64,000 nt of DNA, from positions 13,884,686-13,948,685 of the forward strand of contig NC_049909.1 in the NCBI RefSeq assembly GCF_001411555.2. Reading direction: 5' to 3'. Shown piece after piece: positions 32,231-44,875 of the stretch; the stretch's first letter is position 1; each line of letters starts with the position of its first letter. This DNA is from Juglans regia (Eukaryota; Streptophyta; Magnoliopsida; Fagales; Juglandaceae). The notes under the pieces were generated by a model, which had not been told where the DNA came from, did not search any database, and saw only the letters and a program-made list of their open reading frames with translations. The position numbers and the translations under genes are program-made.

Positions 32231-32480
32231 CACACTAGGGGTGACAAATTGTGTTAACGGGTCGTGTTTATGTTATGTCAAGTTGTGTATATTTTACGAT
32301 ATGGGTCAACCCAAACACGACCCGTAAAGCTTAACGGGTCAAATTTTTAAACCCTGACACGACCGATTAAAATAACGGGTTAACACGACACGATCTGTTT
32401 GGACCCGTTTATGTAAATGAGTTGAATTGACCAAAATAATCAATTTGACCTTATTAACATAATTTTACATAAAACTTAAA
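32231..32480 (+). mobile_element. Partial copy of the ACGGGTC/GACACG element
   Basis: GGGGTGACAAATTGTGTTAA, ACACGACCCGTAAAGCTTAACGGG and TTAACACGACACGATCTG match the left part of 22850-23530. It inserted right after TTTGAGTTTGACCACA, a point at which the duplicated segment at 28229-28345 has no such insertion. Confidence 0.65.
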
Positions 32481-32664
32481 ATCACAATATCTTCCAAAAA
32501 TATAAAACTAATTACATAAGTCTAAAATTACAAACCAGACAATAAAAACACCAAATTATAATCCAGAGGAAGTGTGAGAGGTGGTCGTGACTTGTGAGAA
32601 ATGACTCAACTGAAAACTAAGAGAGAAAGTTAGAAAATACGAAATAGGATTTTAAAAAAAAAAA

Positions 32665-32810
32665 ACCCCAACACGAATCTACCTCAGTGTTAAGGGTGAA
32701 CTTGAGAATGTGTGGGTTAGGTGCACGGTCCTGGGTTCGATTCCCCACTATTCGAATCCTTTTGAATAATAATAATATTAATAGTAATAATAAAGGATGA
32801 AGCATATGGA
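32665..32810 (+). mobile_element. Possible tRNA-derived SINE fragment
   Basis: CTCAGTGTTAAGGGTGAACTTGAG and, 25 bp on, GGTCCTGGGTTCGATTCCCC resemble RNA polymerase III box A and box B of a tRNA-like head. They are followed by an (AATAAT)-rich tail at 32765-32790. No complete tRNA cloverleaf can be drawn. Confidence 0.4.
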
Positions 32811-33241
32811 GCTCTCCTAAATAAAGGGTTAGAAACAGTTACCCAAAATTTTGAGGGTTGAGGGTTCAACCTTTAAACAGAGTTGGCGGGAAAACTGCTA
32901 GTCCCTTGAGCTTTGGTTAAAATCAGCAATAATTAATCTTAAGGTTGAAAAATCCTATGATAAATTATAATTAGTAATGAAGAATACACATCCGTTTAGC
33001 TACACACACGAGTTTTGAGATATTTTTCCCAATTCTTTGTGTAAAATTGTTAAGACAGTCTTGGTGGATAAAACTCCTAGGGGTTGAGTAGTCATGTGTT
33101 GCATTTTATGAGAATTCGTTATTGTGTTTGATTGCTTTTGTTTGGGATTTCGAACTTTATGCAATATTCATCTCAATTAATTTTTACTATTTTGCTCAGA
33201 GACTAGCAAAATGCTAGATGGGGGTGTGATTGAGTTGCATT
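32811..33241. other. No gene seen
   Basis: AT-rich single-copy-looking sequence between the SINE-like piece and the LINE-flanking repeat. Confidence 0.5.
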
Positions 33242-33713
33242 GGCATAAATCAAAGTTGTGATTTCAATTGATTAATAGCATAAGTTATGCTTGATTTTAA
33301 TACTTGTGATTTAATAATGTTTCTTCACATGCACAACACACTTTTAATATTTTAATCTAGTTTTATTTTTATCTTTAATTAATTAATTATTTTATTTTTT
33401 TTGTCTAGTTTTATTTTATTTTTATTTTTATTTAGTTTTACAGCCCCTCCTAAACGACATGTCGTTTTTCTAAAACAGAAAAAACGTCCGGTCGTTTGTC
33501 TATACTGAATCAAATCTAGCCTCCTAAACAATACGTCGTTTTCTGTCATTTATCTCTAACGAATGAATTCTCCTCTCCTAAGCTTCTGAAAATGGGATGT
33601 TTACGTGGCTGGCCATTATTGATAACCAATAATAAAAGAAAAATAAATAAATTATCTAACTTTCCATTTCTATTTTGATTGTGAAACTGCTTTGCTCTAT
33701 CAAAAGAACGATA
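33242..33713. repeat. Left copy of 472-bp direct repeat flanking a LINE
   Basis: From GGCATAAATCAAAGTTGTG to CAAAAGAACGATA this stretch recurs at 36387-36858 with the same length and about 14 mismatches or small gaps (roughly 3%). It contains paired ACGACATGTCGTTTTT-like palindromes at about 33455-33545. LINE sequence begins immediately after it. Confidence 0.92.
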
Positions 33714-36240
33714 TCTTCCAAGATTTTCACTGCATCTTTTCTGGTTTTAATTCCAAAGGTTGATACTCCCTCTGGTTTTGATAAATTTAGGTCAATCAGC
33801 CTTTGTTTGGTGTTCTATAAAATATGCTCCAAAATCATTGTTAATCGGCTGACAGGCCTCCTCTCCAGAATGATTTCGTGTGAATAATGAGCTTTCATTC
33901 CAGGGAGAAGTATCTTTGATAATATTACTATTACTAAGGAAATGATTCACTCTATTAATAAAAAGGCCCATGGTGGTAATATCATGATTAAATTGGATAT
34001 GGCTAAAGCTTATGATCGCATGGATTGGTTGTTTCTTCTGGAGGTTCTTCGTTATTTTGGATTTTCTTCTAATTTTTGTGATCTTATCAGAACATGCATC
34101 TCGACTCCTTGATATTCTATTATGATGAATGACACTATTAAAGGATTTTTTAAAGTTGGCCGAGGTTTACGTCAGGGTGACCCTCTTTCTCCTTATCTCT
34201 TTATTATACTTCAAGAGATTCTCTCTAGATTGATCAAGCAAAGTGTGGAGGCTCAAAAATTTGGTCAATTCTCCCAGGCCCGAGGTACGCCCAGAATCTC
34301 TCATCTTATGTATGCTGATGATGTAGTTATTTTTTCTAATGGTAGCTCTCAAGCTATTAGGGAGATTTTATCTGTGCTCCATAAATATGAGAGCTGGTCG
34401 GGTCAGTGTATCAATCACTCTAAATCTGCCATTTTCTGCTCCCAAAAAATCTCTGTTGCTCGCAAAAGCTTATTATTATGGAAGACTGGATTTTCAGAAG
34501 GATATTTTCCTTTCAAATATTTTGGAGTGCCTATTATTCTGGGTCGTCTCAAACAGGTTCATCTGGAAGATATGTTGGCTAATATCCAAAAGAAAATTTC
34601 GGGGTGGAAGATGAGATTTCTTTCAACGGGTGGCCACCTTACCTTACTTCGTCACGTTATTTCTAGTATGGCTCTTCACCTTTTTGCTGTCCTTTAGGTC
34701 CCTCAAGCTACTATTAAAAACATTCACCAGATGATGAGTACTTTCTTTTGGGGGGAGCATAATGGCAAAGGTAAGAAAAAATGGGTGGCCTGGAATTCTA
34801 TCTGCCGTCCCGTGGAGGAAGGAGGTTTGGCGCTTAGAAACCTCGATGATATGCAGAAAGCCCTTCATGCCAGATTTGCTTGGAATCTTATTCAAGGTAA
34901 TTCTTTATGGGCGAATTTTTTTAAGAGTAAATATGTGGGTTTGAAACCTTGGGCCCTGGTTGATCCTACTAAGGGTACTAGGTTCTGGAAAATGATTGCT
35001 AAATCTCTTCCTTTGGTCTTGGATAATTCTAAATGGCGTCTTAAGGATGGTAAGGTTTTTTTTCTAGTATGATAAATGGAGAGATAGAGGTCCTTTAAGC
35101 AATGATATGAATATAGTGGGGCATCCCAATCTTCACGTGAAGGATTGTCAATTAAATAATGTTTGGGATGTCGATTTTATTCGTCAGTTAGTGGGGCCGG
35201 ATCAAATTGACGACATTTTAGAGGATCTTTGCAAGGCTAAGCCAGGTATGGATGTTCTGATATCTTGGGATCCCGATAGGTCAAAATTGGAAAGATACAG
35301 TGAAGAGGTGGTTTCGTCGAGCAAATAATACGTCTCAAGTTGGCATTATTCTGGGAATTCTTCCGGTGATTATAACTTGGAGACTATGGCGGAGGCGCTG
35401 TTCGGCGCGTATGGAGGGTCGCTTTGAATCTGTCTCTGAAATTATTCACTCTGTTCGTCGGTGGATTAGTCTTATATGCCGTGATATGCATGCTAGTTCT
35501 CACATTTCCAGTTTTGATTTGTAGGTATTGAAAAGTTTGAATGTCTAGGCTGTTCTTATCCCAATTCGGCGTTGCAAAACTATCACCTGGCATCGTCCTT
35601 CGGCGGGATGGGTCAAGCTTAACACAGATGGCAGCAGTTTGGGTAATCCTGGTGCCTCAGGGATAGGTGGGATCATTAGAAATAATCATGGAAAACTAAT
35701 TCATGCTTTTTCCTCATTCATTGGCATAGGATCTAATAATCGGGCAGAACTTCTAGCTCTTCTTCATGGGCTTCAGGTTTGTAAATCTTTATCTCTTAAT
35801 TTTGTGCATATCGAACTTGACTCTATGAATGTTATATCCTGGTGGAGGAGCAAGAGATGTGGGGTGTGGTATCTAGAGGATTTCTGGGAGGAAATTATCG
35901 ACATTATGGACTCCATAACCTGCTCGATACACCATATTTTTAGAGAGGGAAATAAAGTTGCTGATTGGTTAGCCAAACATGGAGCTTCTAGTAAAGATTT
36001 AGCAGTTTCGCAATTAATGGAGACTCCCCGTGCATTGCGTGGTCTTATCCGTATGGATTACTCCGGTTTACCGTCTTTGCGTTTTAGTTAGTTTCGAGTA
36101 TTTGATGTTTTTCGTTTATTTTATTGTTTTTGTTAGTTTTTTCTGGCTAGGTGTTTCCCGCATGCTGGGTTTATCGTTTGTACCCCAGATGCTTGTCTTT
36201 GTAACTACGGTTTTCCTCTGCCACAAGTGAGGGTTATTAA
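33714..36240 (+). mobile_element. L1-type LINE, 5' truncated and internally deleted, with RNase H
   Basis: ORF2 starts mid-RT. In one frame it reads SKIFTASFLVLIPKVDTPSG, then after stops at 33885-33890 FDNITITKEMIHSINKKAHG and IKLDMAKAYDRMDW. After TGA 34110-34112 come GRGLRQGDPLSPYLFIILQE and the catalytic box LMYADDVVIF. Another stop lies at 34695-34697. The RT C-terminal region follows to 35072. The zinc-finger (zf-RVT) region is deleted. A type I RNase H domain follows (KLNTDGSSLGNPGASGIGGI... HIELDSMNVISWW ... FREGNKVADWLAKHG), ending at 36091 with a 3' UTR. RNase H-bearing L1 LINEs are common in plants. It cannot be active. Confidence 0.92.
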
Positions 36241-36386
36241 AAAAATTGAGGAGGGGTCAGTAGTGTACAGGTGACCCTAACTTTTTTCTAAAAAAAATAT
36301 ATATATATTTAATACATTTATAACTAATATATTTTTAATTGATTTATTATTTTATTATTGGTTTTAGATGAAAAAAATGATTAAGA
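36241..36386. other. A/T-rich tail between the LINE 3' end and the right repeat
   Basis: It contains AAAAAAATATATATATATTT and AT-rich filler. It may include the LINE tail. About 100 bp of it is not explained by a LINE. Confidence 0.5.
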
Positions 36387-36858
36387 GGCATAAATCAAAG
36401 TTGTGATTTCAATTGATTAATAGCATAAGTTATGCTTGATTTTAATACTTGTGATTTAATAATGTTTCTTCACATGCACAACACACTTTTAATATTTTAA
36501 TCTAGTTTTATTTTTATCTTTAATTAATTAATTATTTTATTTTCTTTGTCTAGTTTTATTTTATTTTTATTTTTATTTAGTTTTACAGCCTCTTCTAAAC
36601 GACACGTCGTTTTTCTAAAACAGGAAAAACGACCGGTCGTTTGTCTATACTGAATCAAATCTGACCTCCTAAACAATACGTCGTTTTCTGTCGTTTATCT
36701 CTAACGAATGAATTCTCCTCTCCTAAGCTTCTGAAAATGGGATGTTTACGTGGCTGGCCATCATTGACAACCAATAATAAAAGAAAAAAAAATAAATTAT
36801 CTAACTTTCCATTTCTATTTTGATTGTGAAATTGCATTGCTCTATCAAAAGAACGATA
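36387..36858. repeat. Right copy of 472-bp direct repeat flanking the LINE
   Basis: This is the partner of 33242-33713. Beyond 36858 the sequence continues into AGCAAAAAATTTCACAGGGGTGG, which corresponds to the 31580 and 47850 duplicate blocks. The right copy is therefore the one in original context. Confidence 0.92.
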
Positions 36859-37889
36859 GCAAAAAATTTCACAGGGGTGGTGATCACAAGCCACCCTTTG
36901 CATGTACAAGCTCGTCACCACTTCAGGTGGACAGAAAGACGCAACCCTTGTAATGTAAATCCACAAATCCAAGCTTCAACTTGGAGTTGAAGTCAGTGAT
37001 TGCTTTGATTGGAGTTGGAGTCCACTGATTCAGAGTCGAACTCCAACTCAGAGTCAAGGCTAACTCCAATTCCATTCCAAATGTTTTGTTCGGGCACGAA
37101 GTCGAAGTTGCTACTCAAAGTTAGGTTTTTGACCCTTTTTCCTGCACTTTATCAGCACCCAAATAAAAAAGAATAGTCAAATTAGTCAAAAACATAGCCT
37201 AATAATCTCTCAAATACAACTATAAGGACCCATATTTGTCATCAAACACGACACAAAGACAGACAGGTGACTATCTTGAAATACCAACATAAGCACAAAA
37301 GACAAGGATAACACTGTTTCAAATATATCCAGCATCACATTCTAGCCAATTTACCATCTCTTCTACTGCCAGCTTGTTCCTCTTTCACCTCGTCCAACTT
37401 TGGTGTTTAGATAAAACTTAAGGTTAAATATTAATACCAAAGCTTTGGTTTGATTTTTTTGATAAGATTCATCTTTATACTCTCCATTTTAATTTATTTA
37501 TTATAATTTTAATAAATTTTGGACATTCTATTATCTTCGTTTTCTTTCTAAATGAATAATGGATAGAGAATTCATTCTAATGACTACAATAAATTAAACG
37601 TGTAATTATAAATATAAAAATCAAAGCAACCATTTGAAAATAGTCAAAACCTAAGAACCCTTACTCTCATAAAGTTTTTCTTTTGAGAAAATATAAATAG
37701 CACTTTACTGTGCATAACAGCCGCTGCACACTAAGTATATTGGGTGAAAAAAAAAAAAACCACAGCACGGGTGTGCTGCGGCTATGGCCTGATACCCAGA
37801 ATAACTCTTTTCTTTTTTCTTTTTTATATTAGAAAAAATCTATTCATCAGCCGGTTCTAATTTCCTACACCACACACCGTAGACCGGGT
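36859..37889. other. No gene seen; short foldback at 37719-37783
   Basis: 36859-36930 is part of the duplicated block of 31.6 kb. 36985-37120 is rich in AGTTGGAGT/AACTCCAA words. Two 13-bp arms (AGCCGCTGCACAC at 37719, GTGTGCTGCGGCT at 37771) can pair. No RNA gene or protein was recognised. Confidence 0.5.
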
Positions 37890-37915
37890 TTGACACTTCA
37901 CAGTTCGAAACCAAC

Positions 37916-38173
37916 TTGCTTCTCTCCTCCCCCATTGCTTTCCTTTCTCCCCATGCTTCTCTCTTCTCTTCAGAAACCAACTTCCCTTTATTTGATGAAA
38001 CTCATCCCAAATTTTCTTCACCGAATCACCACAAAATTCCTCAAATCTCTCAAATGCAAATTTACTTTGAAAAAGTCAAAAAAATAATGAAAAAGACAAG
38101 AGATGAACAAGGAGGTGCGGTGACCCACCGATTTCTTGCACCAAGATCAATCTTGAATCTCATACAGGTGATT
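37916..38173 (+). other. Unrecognised possible first exon
   Basis: An open stretch from ATG-proximal pyrimidine-rich sequence reads NHHKIPQISQMQIYFEKVKK and IMKKTRDEQGGAVTHRFLAP. It ends ATACAGGTGATTTC, a good splice donor context. I know no matching protein, and no second exon is visible before the viral insert. It may be a chance ORF or an exon cut off by the viral insertion. Confidence 0.2.
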
Positions 38174-38565
38174 TCTTTCTTTCTTTTGTATTTTTTTCCC
38201 TTTTTTATTTCTTTAGATTTTTTTTGGGCTTATTTTTTATCAACTTGTGGATTATAATCTATTCGTCTTTGAAAGGCTCCCAGTTTCATTTCTTTTAATT
38301 TTATTGCCATTTTGTAAAATCTAGGTTCCCATCTCTGTTTTGAATCAAGGTTTCAAAATTCATTTTCTACAAAGTTTTGCTAGTTTTTTTCCAAAATCCA
38401 CTCACTCGACTTCAATTCATCTAATTTTGTGCGATCAGGCATTCAATAATTTCCTTATTCTTAGCTTTGGTCTCAATCCAGCTGTCTATATGAGCTATCA
38501 ATAACAAATTGGCAACAATGACTATGTGCTTTAGAGTTTAATGCTCCTCCTGTGATAGAAGATAA
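38174..38565. other. No gene seen
   Basis: T-rich sequence after the possible exon, of intron-like composition. Nothing further was recognised. Confidence 0.45.
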
Positions 38566-38569
38566 ACTA

Positions 38570-39471
38570 TTCAAAGACGAAGAAAATATTTTTTAGAGTT
38601 TGCGAGGTTGGGTAGGTGGTGCTGAAGGTGGCAAAGGAGTTGGGCAAAGCGAAACCATATCCCATGGACAGATCTACTGACCAGTCGCCTTTGACAAGAT
38701 TTGTCGTTTTGTGCCGAAAGCAGCACCAGCCGCCAGACACAATAATGACACCCGTGGTTAAACAGTACTAACGCTGTTCACTCACGGATGCACTTTTTGT
38801 TACCCGTGCTTCAACAGTAAATGACAGCTGTTAGTCACGGATCTATTGTAATAGGAACTCCTTCATCTATAAAAGGAGAACCTCATTTCATTTCTAGGCA
38901 GAGACCATTTTAGCGAAAACAATCTTGTAAGCTATCTACTACTCTCTGCCTACTTACCCTTATTACCCAAGAGCAAATCTTGCTCTACCTTGTGCCATAA
39001 ACTTTGTAATCTTTATTAAAGTTTATGAATATGTTTATTTTCTCATTATCTGTTTTATTTTGCATTGCATCCATGCATATGGTCGGTTTAACCGCCTGCC
39101 TTTAATTATGCATATTTATCTGCTTTGCTTTATATTTGATTTATTCTTCCATCTTCTCCTTCCTTCTCTTCTTCTTCACTCCTCTTCTCTCCATTCCGCT
39201 GTCTTGGTATCAGAGCCATTCTGGTATCTAATTGTTGCATATTATTCTTCTTTTTTCTATCTTGTTTTGATCATCTTCTACCGGGTGCGGGAGTTTCTGC
39301 ACTAGGTGGTTCAGTACTAAGTGTGAGAAACTGAGGGAACCCTTGTAAGACCCATTCAAGCCGGGGTAGGCGTTAGGGCATATTGGGTTGAAGTAGCTAT
39401 CACACTAGGTAAAGTTCACAGCCTCTTTGAGATGCAACCTTCCCTGTAGATTAGGATCAAAACTTGTTAGG
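38570..39471 (+). promoter_or_regulatory. Endogenous caulimovirid intergenic region and leader
   Basis: The composition changes at about 38570. A TATA box (TATAAAA, 38868-38874) is followed by a leader with a 13-nt initiator tRNA-Met primer-binding site at 39205-39217. The coding frame begins 255 nt later. This order, promoter then PBS then MP-first ORF, is that of the Caulimoviridae. The left end of the insert is only approximate. Confidence 0.7.
39205..39217 (+). other. tRNA-Met primer-binding site of the endogenous caulimovirid
   Basis: TGGTATCAGAGCC matches the complement of the plant initiator tRNA-Met 3' end used to prime minus-strand synthesis in caulimovirids. Many Copia elements share the same site, so the assignment rests on the movement-protein ORF that follows. 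Confidence 0.85.
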
Positions 39472-42400
39472 ATGAGGAGGAGTAATTCCTCAATTAGTTT
39501 CAGGACGACTTTGCCGCCTGATATTGTGAATGAAGAGGATTGCTCTTTTGGAGAAGAGCTATCTCCTAATCTAGGATCGTGGAAGATCCCAGATATTAAA
39601 CCAACTGATATTTACAAAATCACTTGGTTAAAAAATACTTTTTTGAATACTTTGAATGTTCGAACAGTCGAACAAACCTATAGTATATCTAAATCCCAAG
39701 AAAAATGTTATCTCCTTAATGAGGAAGATATTAAAAAATACAAAAATGAGGGATTTAAATATATTCACATAGGTTCTGTGCAGATTGCTGCTAAGCCTTT
39801 AACAAGGTTAGGCATCAATGCTTCTGTTCTTTTTTGTTTAAGAGATGGCAGATTCCTCGGGTTTGAGGATAGCATTCTCGGAATGGTCCAGTCTTCTTTA
39901 TCAGAAGGACCAGTCCATTTTGATTGTTTTCCAAATATTACTTTGTCTCTAACAGACAAACACATTTTGAAATGTTTAATTTTAAATATTTTGACTTCTG
40001 GATATCATATGATTGAAGGAAGTAAACCTCTTGCTTTGATTTTCAGGATTTATTATCGTCTTTTAAAAACGAATTTAGATCCAAAAGCCATTGCAAAACC
40101 TTCTGGGAAGCATACTCTTCTGATCCAGAGTAGCTCTTCAGATGTGGATATTAAAGTTCCTAAAAGGATTTATTGGGATGAAATTTCTCTTCCTAATGAA
40201 TGGATTTTAGAACAAGAAATGCCCTTGCCTCCAAGGAATATTGCTACGGGTGCTGATGTTGACATCATCCAGCAATACGTCAATGGAGATGTTAAAATTT
40301 CTTTTGATAAATCTAAAACCACAAGTAGTAGAAGAAGAAATTCTTTTGCTGGTTCCAGATCTAGTTTTGTTGGCCCTGTTCAGAACAATCCAAGAAAGGA
40401 TATCAATTTCCATCAATTTCTTGAGGATTCTGTAAGAACAGCTCAACCTGTTGTTAAACCTACTTTAAAAATGAAAGGAATTTCTACTTCCTCTCAAGTT
40501 ACTTCTGCTTTTTATTCGGCAAAAGGAGAAACTGGTTCTTCACAAAACCAGAACATAAATGATGAAGCCGATAAAGAAGATACGTCTTCTATGTCACCAA
40601 CAGCTTCAGATATGCAAGCCCCTGTTGCTCCTGTTTTTCCACCTGTTCATCACAGTTTAAATGTTTTGAACAAATCTTTTGAAATAGATTTACCTGCTTT
40701 ACTAAAAGATTTTGCTTCTTCTGAAAACAAACAAAGGCGAAAAGCCTATGTTGCCAAATTTTCGGATTTAGAAAAACAACGTGTTAAACGCAAATGGAAG
40801 GAAGAAATGAATAGGCTTCAGAAGCATATTTCTCTTCTGGATTTTGCAGAAAATACTTATGTTTCAAAAAACACGTTGAATGTTGTTAAAAATGAATTTG
40901 TCAAAGAAGAAGGAAGGACTGTAATTCAGTCCAGTCATCCTCCTTTGGAGACCGTTGTTATTCCTTTTAAAGGTTCGGAAGTCATTGCTTCCCCTTTCAA
41001 ACTATCTGATACTATTGTTTCAAAGGATCCAGAAAAGGACAAGATTCTGAAAGAAACAAAAAAGATTATTTCTCAAAATAATTTTGCGAATCTTGCTCTT
41101 CGAATGATCGGAGAACAATTGGATCGGATTGAAGAAAAGGTTGAGAAGCCTGTTTTTACTTCTCCTCCTATTTTTAAAAATGATTATCCTTTGGTCTTCC
41201 CTAAAGATCAGCCAAAGAAAAAGATTGAAAAACCTTTGATCAGTCTTCCTGAAGAAAGGCCAAAAATTGATTTTAAACAGGCCAAGACTTTAGATAAAAT
41301 TGATCAATTGTTAGCTGATCTAAAGAAAGAACAACCTTCTACCAGTACTCTCAATAGTAATACTGATGGAATTGTTCTTGAAGAAACTTCAGGAGAATCT
41401 TCTAGCGAAGAATCCTCTGAAGACAATGATATTGATCTAATTGAAAAAAATTTTCAAAACCTGGAAATAGCCAGATTTTCTTCAAAAGGATCCAAGCCAA
41501 TGAGTCTGACGAAGAACTGGTACTCCAGACCTACACCTCCTGATTTACAGTTTGAAGAAAAAGTTTTCCAAAACCAATCTTCTTACTCTGCTGACAAAGT
41601 TTACGGATGGAATATTGATGGATTCTCCGAACAAGAAATCATTAATACCATGAGTAAAATGTCAATGGTTGCTAATGCTTATATCAACAATAACATTAGA
41701 CAACCTGATATTGTTATTATTTTAACACAAGGTTTTACTGGTGTTTTAAGGAATTGGTGGGATAAGTATCTCACCAATGATGCTAGGGAAGCCATCCAAT
41801 ATGCAGTAAAATGCAATAAGGAAGGTTTACCTATTTTTGATGAAGCTATTGGGATGGCACATCCTGATAGTATCAACACCTTGATTTTTACTATTTTAAA
41901 ACATTTTATTGGGACACCGTCTAACATAACTAGTCATGTGAGCGACCAGTTGAATAATCTCAGATGTCATCAGATGTCAGATTATAGATGGTATCAAGAT
42001 GTTTTTATTTCTCGAGTAATGCTTCGCGACGACAGTCAAAAGCCTTACTGGAAGGAGAAATTTATTGATGGATTACCTCGTCTTTTTGCTTACAAAGTCA
42101 AGGAAGAACTTACTGGTACTGATGGTTTACTTAACTATGAAGATTACACTTACGGTGATATCTTCAGTATTGTTAAGAAACTTGGCATTAGTATGTGTCA
42201 TGATCAAAGAATGCTTCGTGAACATATGAGAAATAGTAAGAAGGCCAAATACGAAATGGGCACATTCTATGAACAATTCGGTCTTTCTAGTATTGCTTCA
42301 TCTAGAAGAAAGCATAAAATTGCTAAACCTCATGGTGGTTTCAGGAGAAAACCCCGTGATGAATTTTATAAGAAAACTTATAAAAAACCATTTCCCAAAC

Positions 42401-44875
42401 CATTTTCTAACAAAAAGAATTTCAAAAATTCTAAAGAAGATTCTTCTGGAAAATGTTATAAATGTGGCAAGACTGGACATTTTGCTAATAAATGTCCCAA
42501 GAAAGCCAAAGCATTCAAAAAGAAGCTTAACCAGATGGATATCAATCCCAATGATAGAGAAGAATTGTTTCGACTCTTAGAAACAGATTCATCTTCATCA
42601 TCGGAGATTCTTGAGTATAGCTCTAGTGATTCAGAATATCACTCTGAAGTTACAACTCCTGATCCCTCTGATTTAAAGCTAGGTTGCAATTGTAATTCTA
42701 CTTGTTGTAAGCCTCCTAGTAAGACAATCAATGTCTTAACTAAGGATGAAGAACAAGAGAATCTTTTACTAACCTTGATTTCCCAAATTACTAACCCTGA
42801 GCTTAAAGAAGACTATCTTCTAAAGCTAAAGAAGGTAATGCTCCGTAAGGATCCTAAACCTTCTAATCAAAGGGTTAATTTTCAAGAAACCTTGGAAAGA
42901 TTTTCAAAGAAAAAACTCAAGGATATTTCTGTTTCTGATTTACAATTTGAAATAAATTCTGTCAAAAAAGAAATTGAAAATCTTAGATCTGAAATAAACA
43001 ACCTCAAATCTGAGAATGAAATTTTAAGACAAGAATTTTTATTAATCAAGATTGTCAAACAACTTGATCAAGACATTCCTTCTGATAATGAGCAAACTGA
43101 GGCTGGTTCTAGTCAACAGGATTCACCTGCCGACAATCAGATTTGTTTAATTCGTCATACTATTCCTCCCAAATGGTTTTCACGAGTTAATATTATTGTT
43201 GCTCATGATTTTCAATTTTCTGTTGTTGCTATGATTGACTCCGGATCAGACTTGAATTGCATTCAAGAAGGACTCATTCCTAGCAAATATTTTGAAAAAT
43301 CAACCGAAAGATTATTCTCGGCAAATGGCTCAAAGATGACCATTAATTATGAGCTCAATAATGCTCATGTTTGCCAGGATAATATTTGTTTTCGGATCCC
43401 CTCTGTTTTAGTCAAAAATATGTCTGACAAAGTGATTTTGGGAATCCCTTTTATCTTTTCTTTATATCCTTTCATGACTGAGAAAGACGGTATCACTACC
43501 GACCCTTTTGGTCAGAAAGTAAAATTCCATTTTGCTTCTCGTTTTGAAATTGATTCGGATAAAAGCAAGAAATCTTTGTTTTTAGCAAAACAAAAACATT
43601 TGAATTTCCTCCAACAGGAAATCAAGTACAGAAAGATTTCTGAACAATTATCCAATTCCATTTTAATTTCAAAAATTGATGCTTTTAACAAACGTTTAAT
43701 AACAGATGTTTGTTCTGATTTACCCAATGCTTTTTGGTATAGGAAGAAACACATAGTTTCTCTCTCATACATTAAAGGGTTTAATGAAGCCAATATTCCA
43801 ACAAAAGCTAATTCTATTCAGATGAATAGCAAAACGCTGGAATATTGTCAAAAAGAGATAACTGATCTTCAGAATAAAGGCATTATCAGGAATAGCAAGT
43901 CACCCTGGTCTTGTCCTGCTTTTTATGTCCAGAAAAATGCAGAACTAGAACGTGGTACCCCTCGTCTAGTTATCAATTACAAACTTTTGAACAAAGTCTT
44001 AGAGTGGATTAGGTACCCTATTCCCAATAAACAAGACTTAATTCATAGGTTGAGTGATGCTGTAGTCTTTTCTAAATTTGACCTTAAGTCCGGTTTTTGA
44101 CAAATCCAAATAGCCGAGTCAAATAGGTATAAGACTGCTTTTGTTACCCATTTTGGTCATTTCGAGTGGAACGTCATGCCTTTCGGCCTAAAAAACGCTC
44201 CCAGTGAATTCCAAAACATCATGAACGATATTTTCAATTCGTTCTCTACTTTCACCATCGTTTATATTGACAATGTTGTTGTTTTTTCAAAATCTATTGA
44301 TGAACATTGGAAACATTTGCAAACGTTTCTTGACATCATTAGATTCAATGGTCTTGTTGTTTCGGCAACAAAAATTAAATTGTTCCAAACCAAGATTAGA
44401 TTCCTTTGTTATGACATCTCTGAAGGCAAAATCAGGCCAATCCAAAGAGCCATAGAATTTGCTGACAAATTCCCTGATGTCATTCTTGATAAAAAACAAT
44501 TGCAGAGGTTCTTAGGATCTCTCAATTATGTTGCTGATTTCTACAAGGATATGAGGAAACAATGTCGTCCTTTGTTCAAACGACTTCTTTCTAATCCTCC
44601 TCCTTGGACAGAAATTCATACTAATTTAGTAAGGAAAATTAAGGCACATGTCAAAACTCTTCCGTGCCTTGGTATCCCTACTTCTGATTCATTCAAAATT
44701 GTGCAAACTGATGCCTCAGACATTGGTTATGGTGACATTCTGAAACAATGCGTTTCACCAGGTTCATCTGAACAAATTGTTCGTTTCCATTCTGGAACCT
44801 GGAATCCTGCACAAGAAAAATATAGTACTATTAAAAAAGAAATTTTAGCTATAGTACTATGTATATCAAAATTTA
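39472..44875 (+). pseudogene. Endogenous caulimovirid polyprotein (MP, CP, PR, RT, partial RNase H), defective
   Basis: One frame runs from the first good ATG at 39472 (an upstream TTG at 39427 is less likely) to the truncated end at about 44875. Domains in order: 30K-type movement protein (about 39730-40100, with GINASVLFCLRDGRF); a Lys/Ser-rich linker; a coat-protein-like region (about 41560-42260, GVLRNWWDKYLT); a CCHC knuckle at 42454-42495; an aspartic protease with IDSGSD at 43234-43251; RT from about 43840; and the start of RNase H (QTDASDIGYGD). Breaks: an in-frame TGA at 44098-44100 within RT, YIDN at 44263-44274 where RTs have YxDD, and loss of the rest of RNase H. A single MP-to-RT polyprotein points to a petuvirus/florendovirus-like member. 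It is a long-resident defective copy, with no sign of activity. Confidence 0.92.

Noticed and set aside
37916..38257. 113-residue ORF as a confident gene
   Set aside because: The first part is pyrimidine-rich and the last part runs into T-rich intron-like DNA. Only a tentative exon can be supported.
39205..39217. PBS taken as evidence for a Copia LTR element
   Set aside because: The site is shared by Copia and caulimovirids. The following ORF has a movement-protein domain and the RT is of the caulimovirid/gypsy type, with no integrase and no LTRs.
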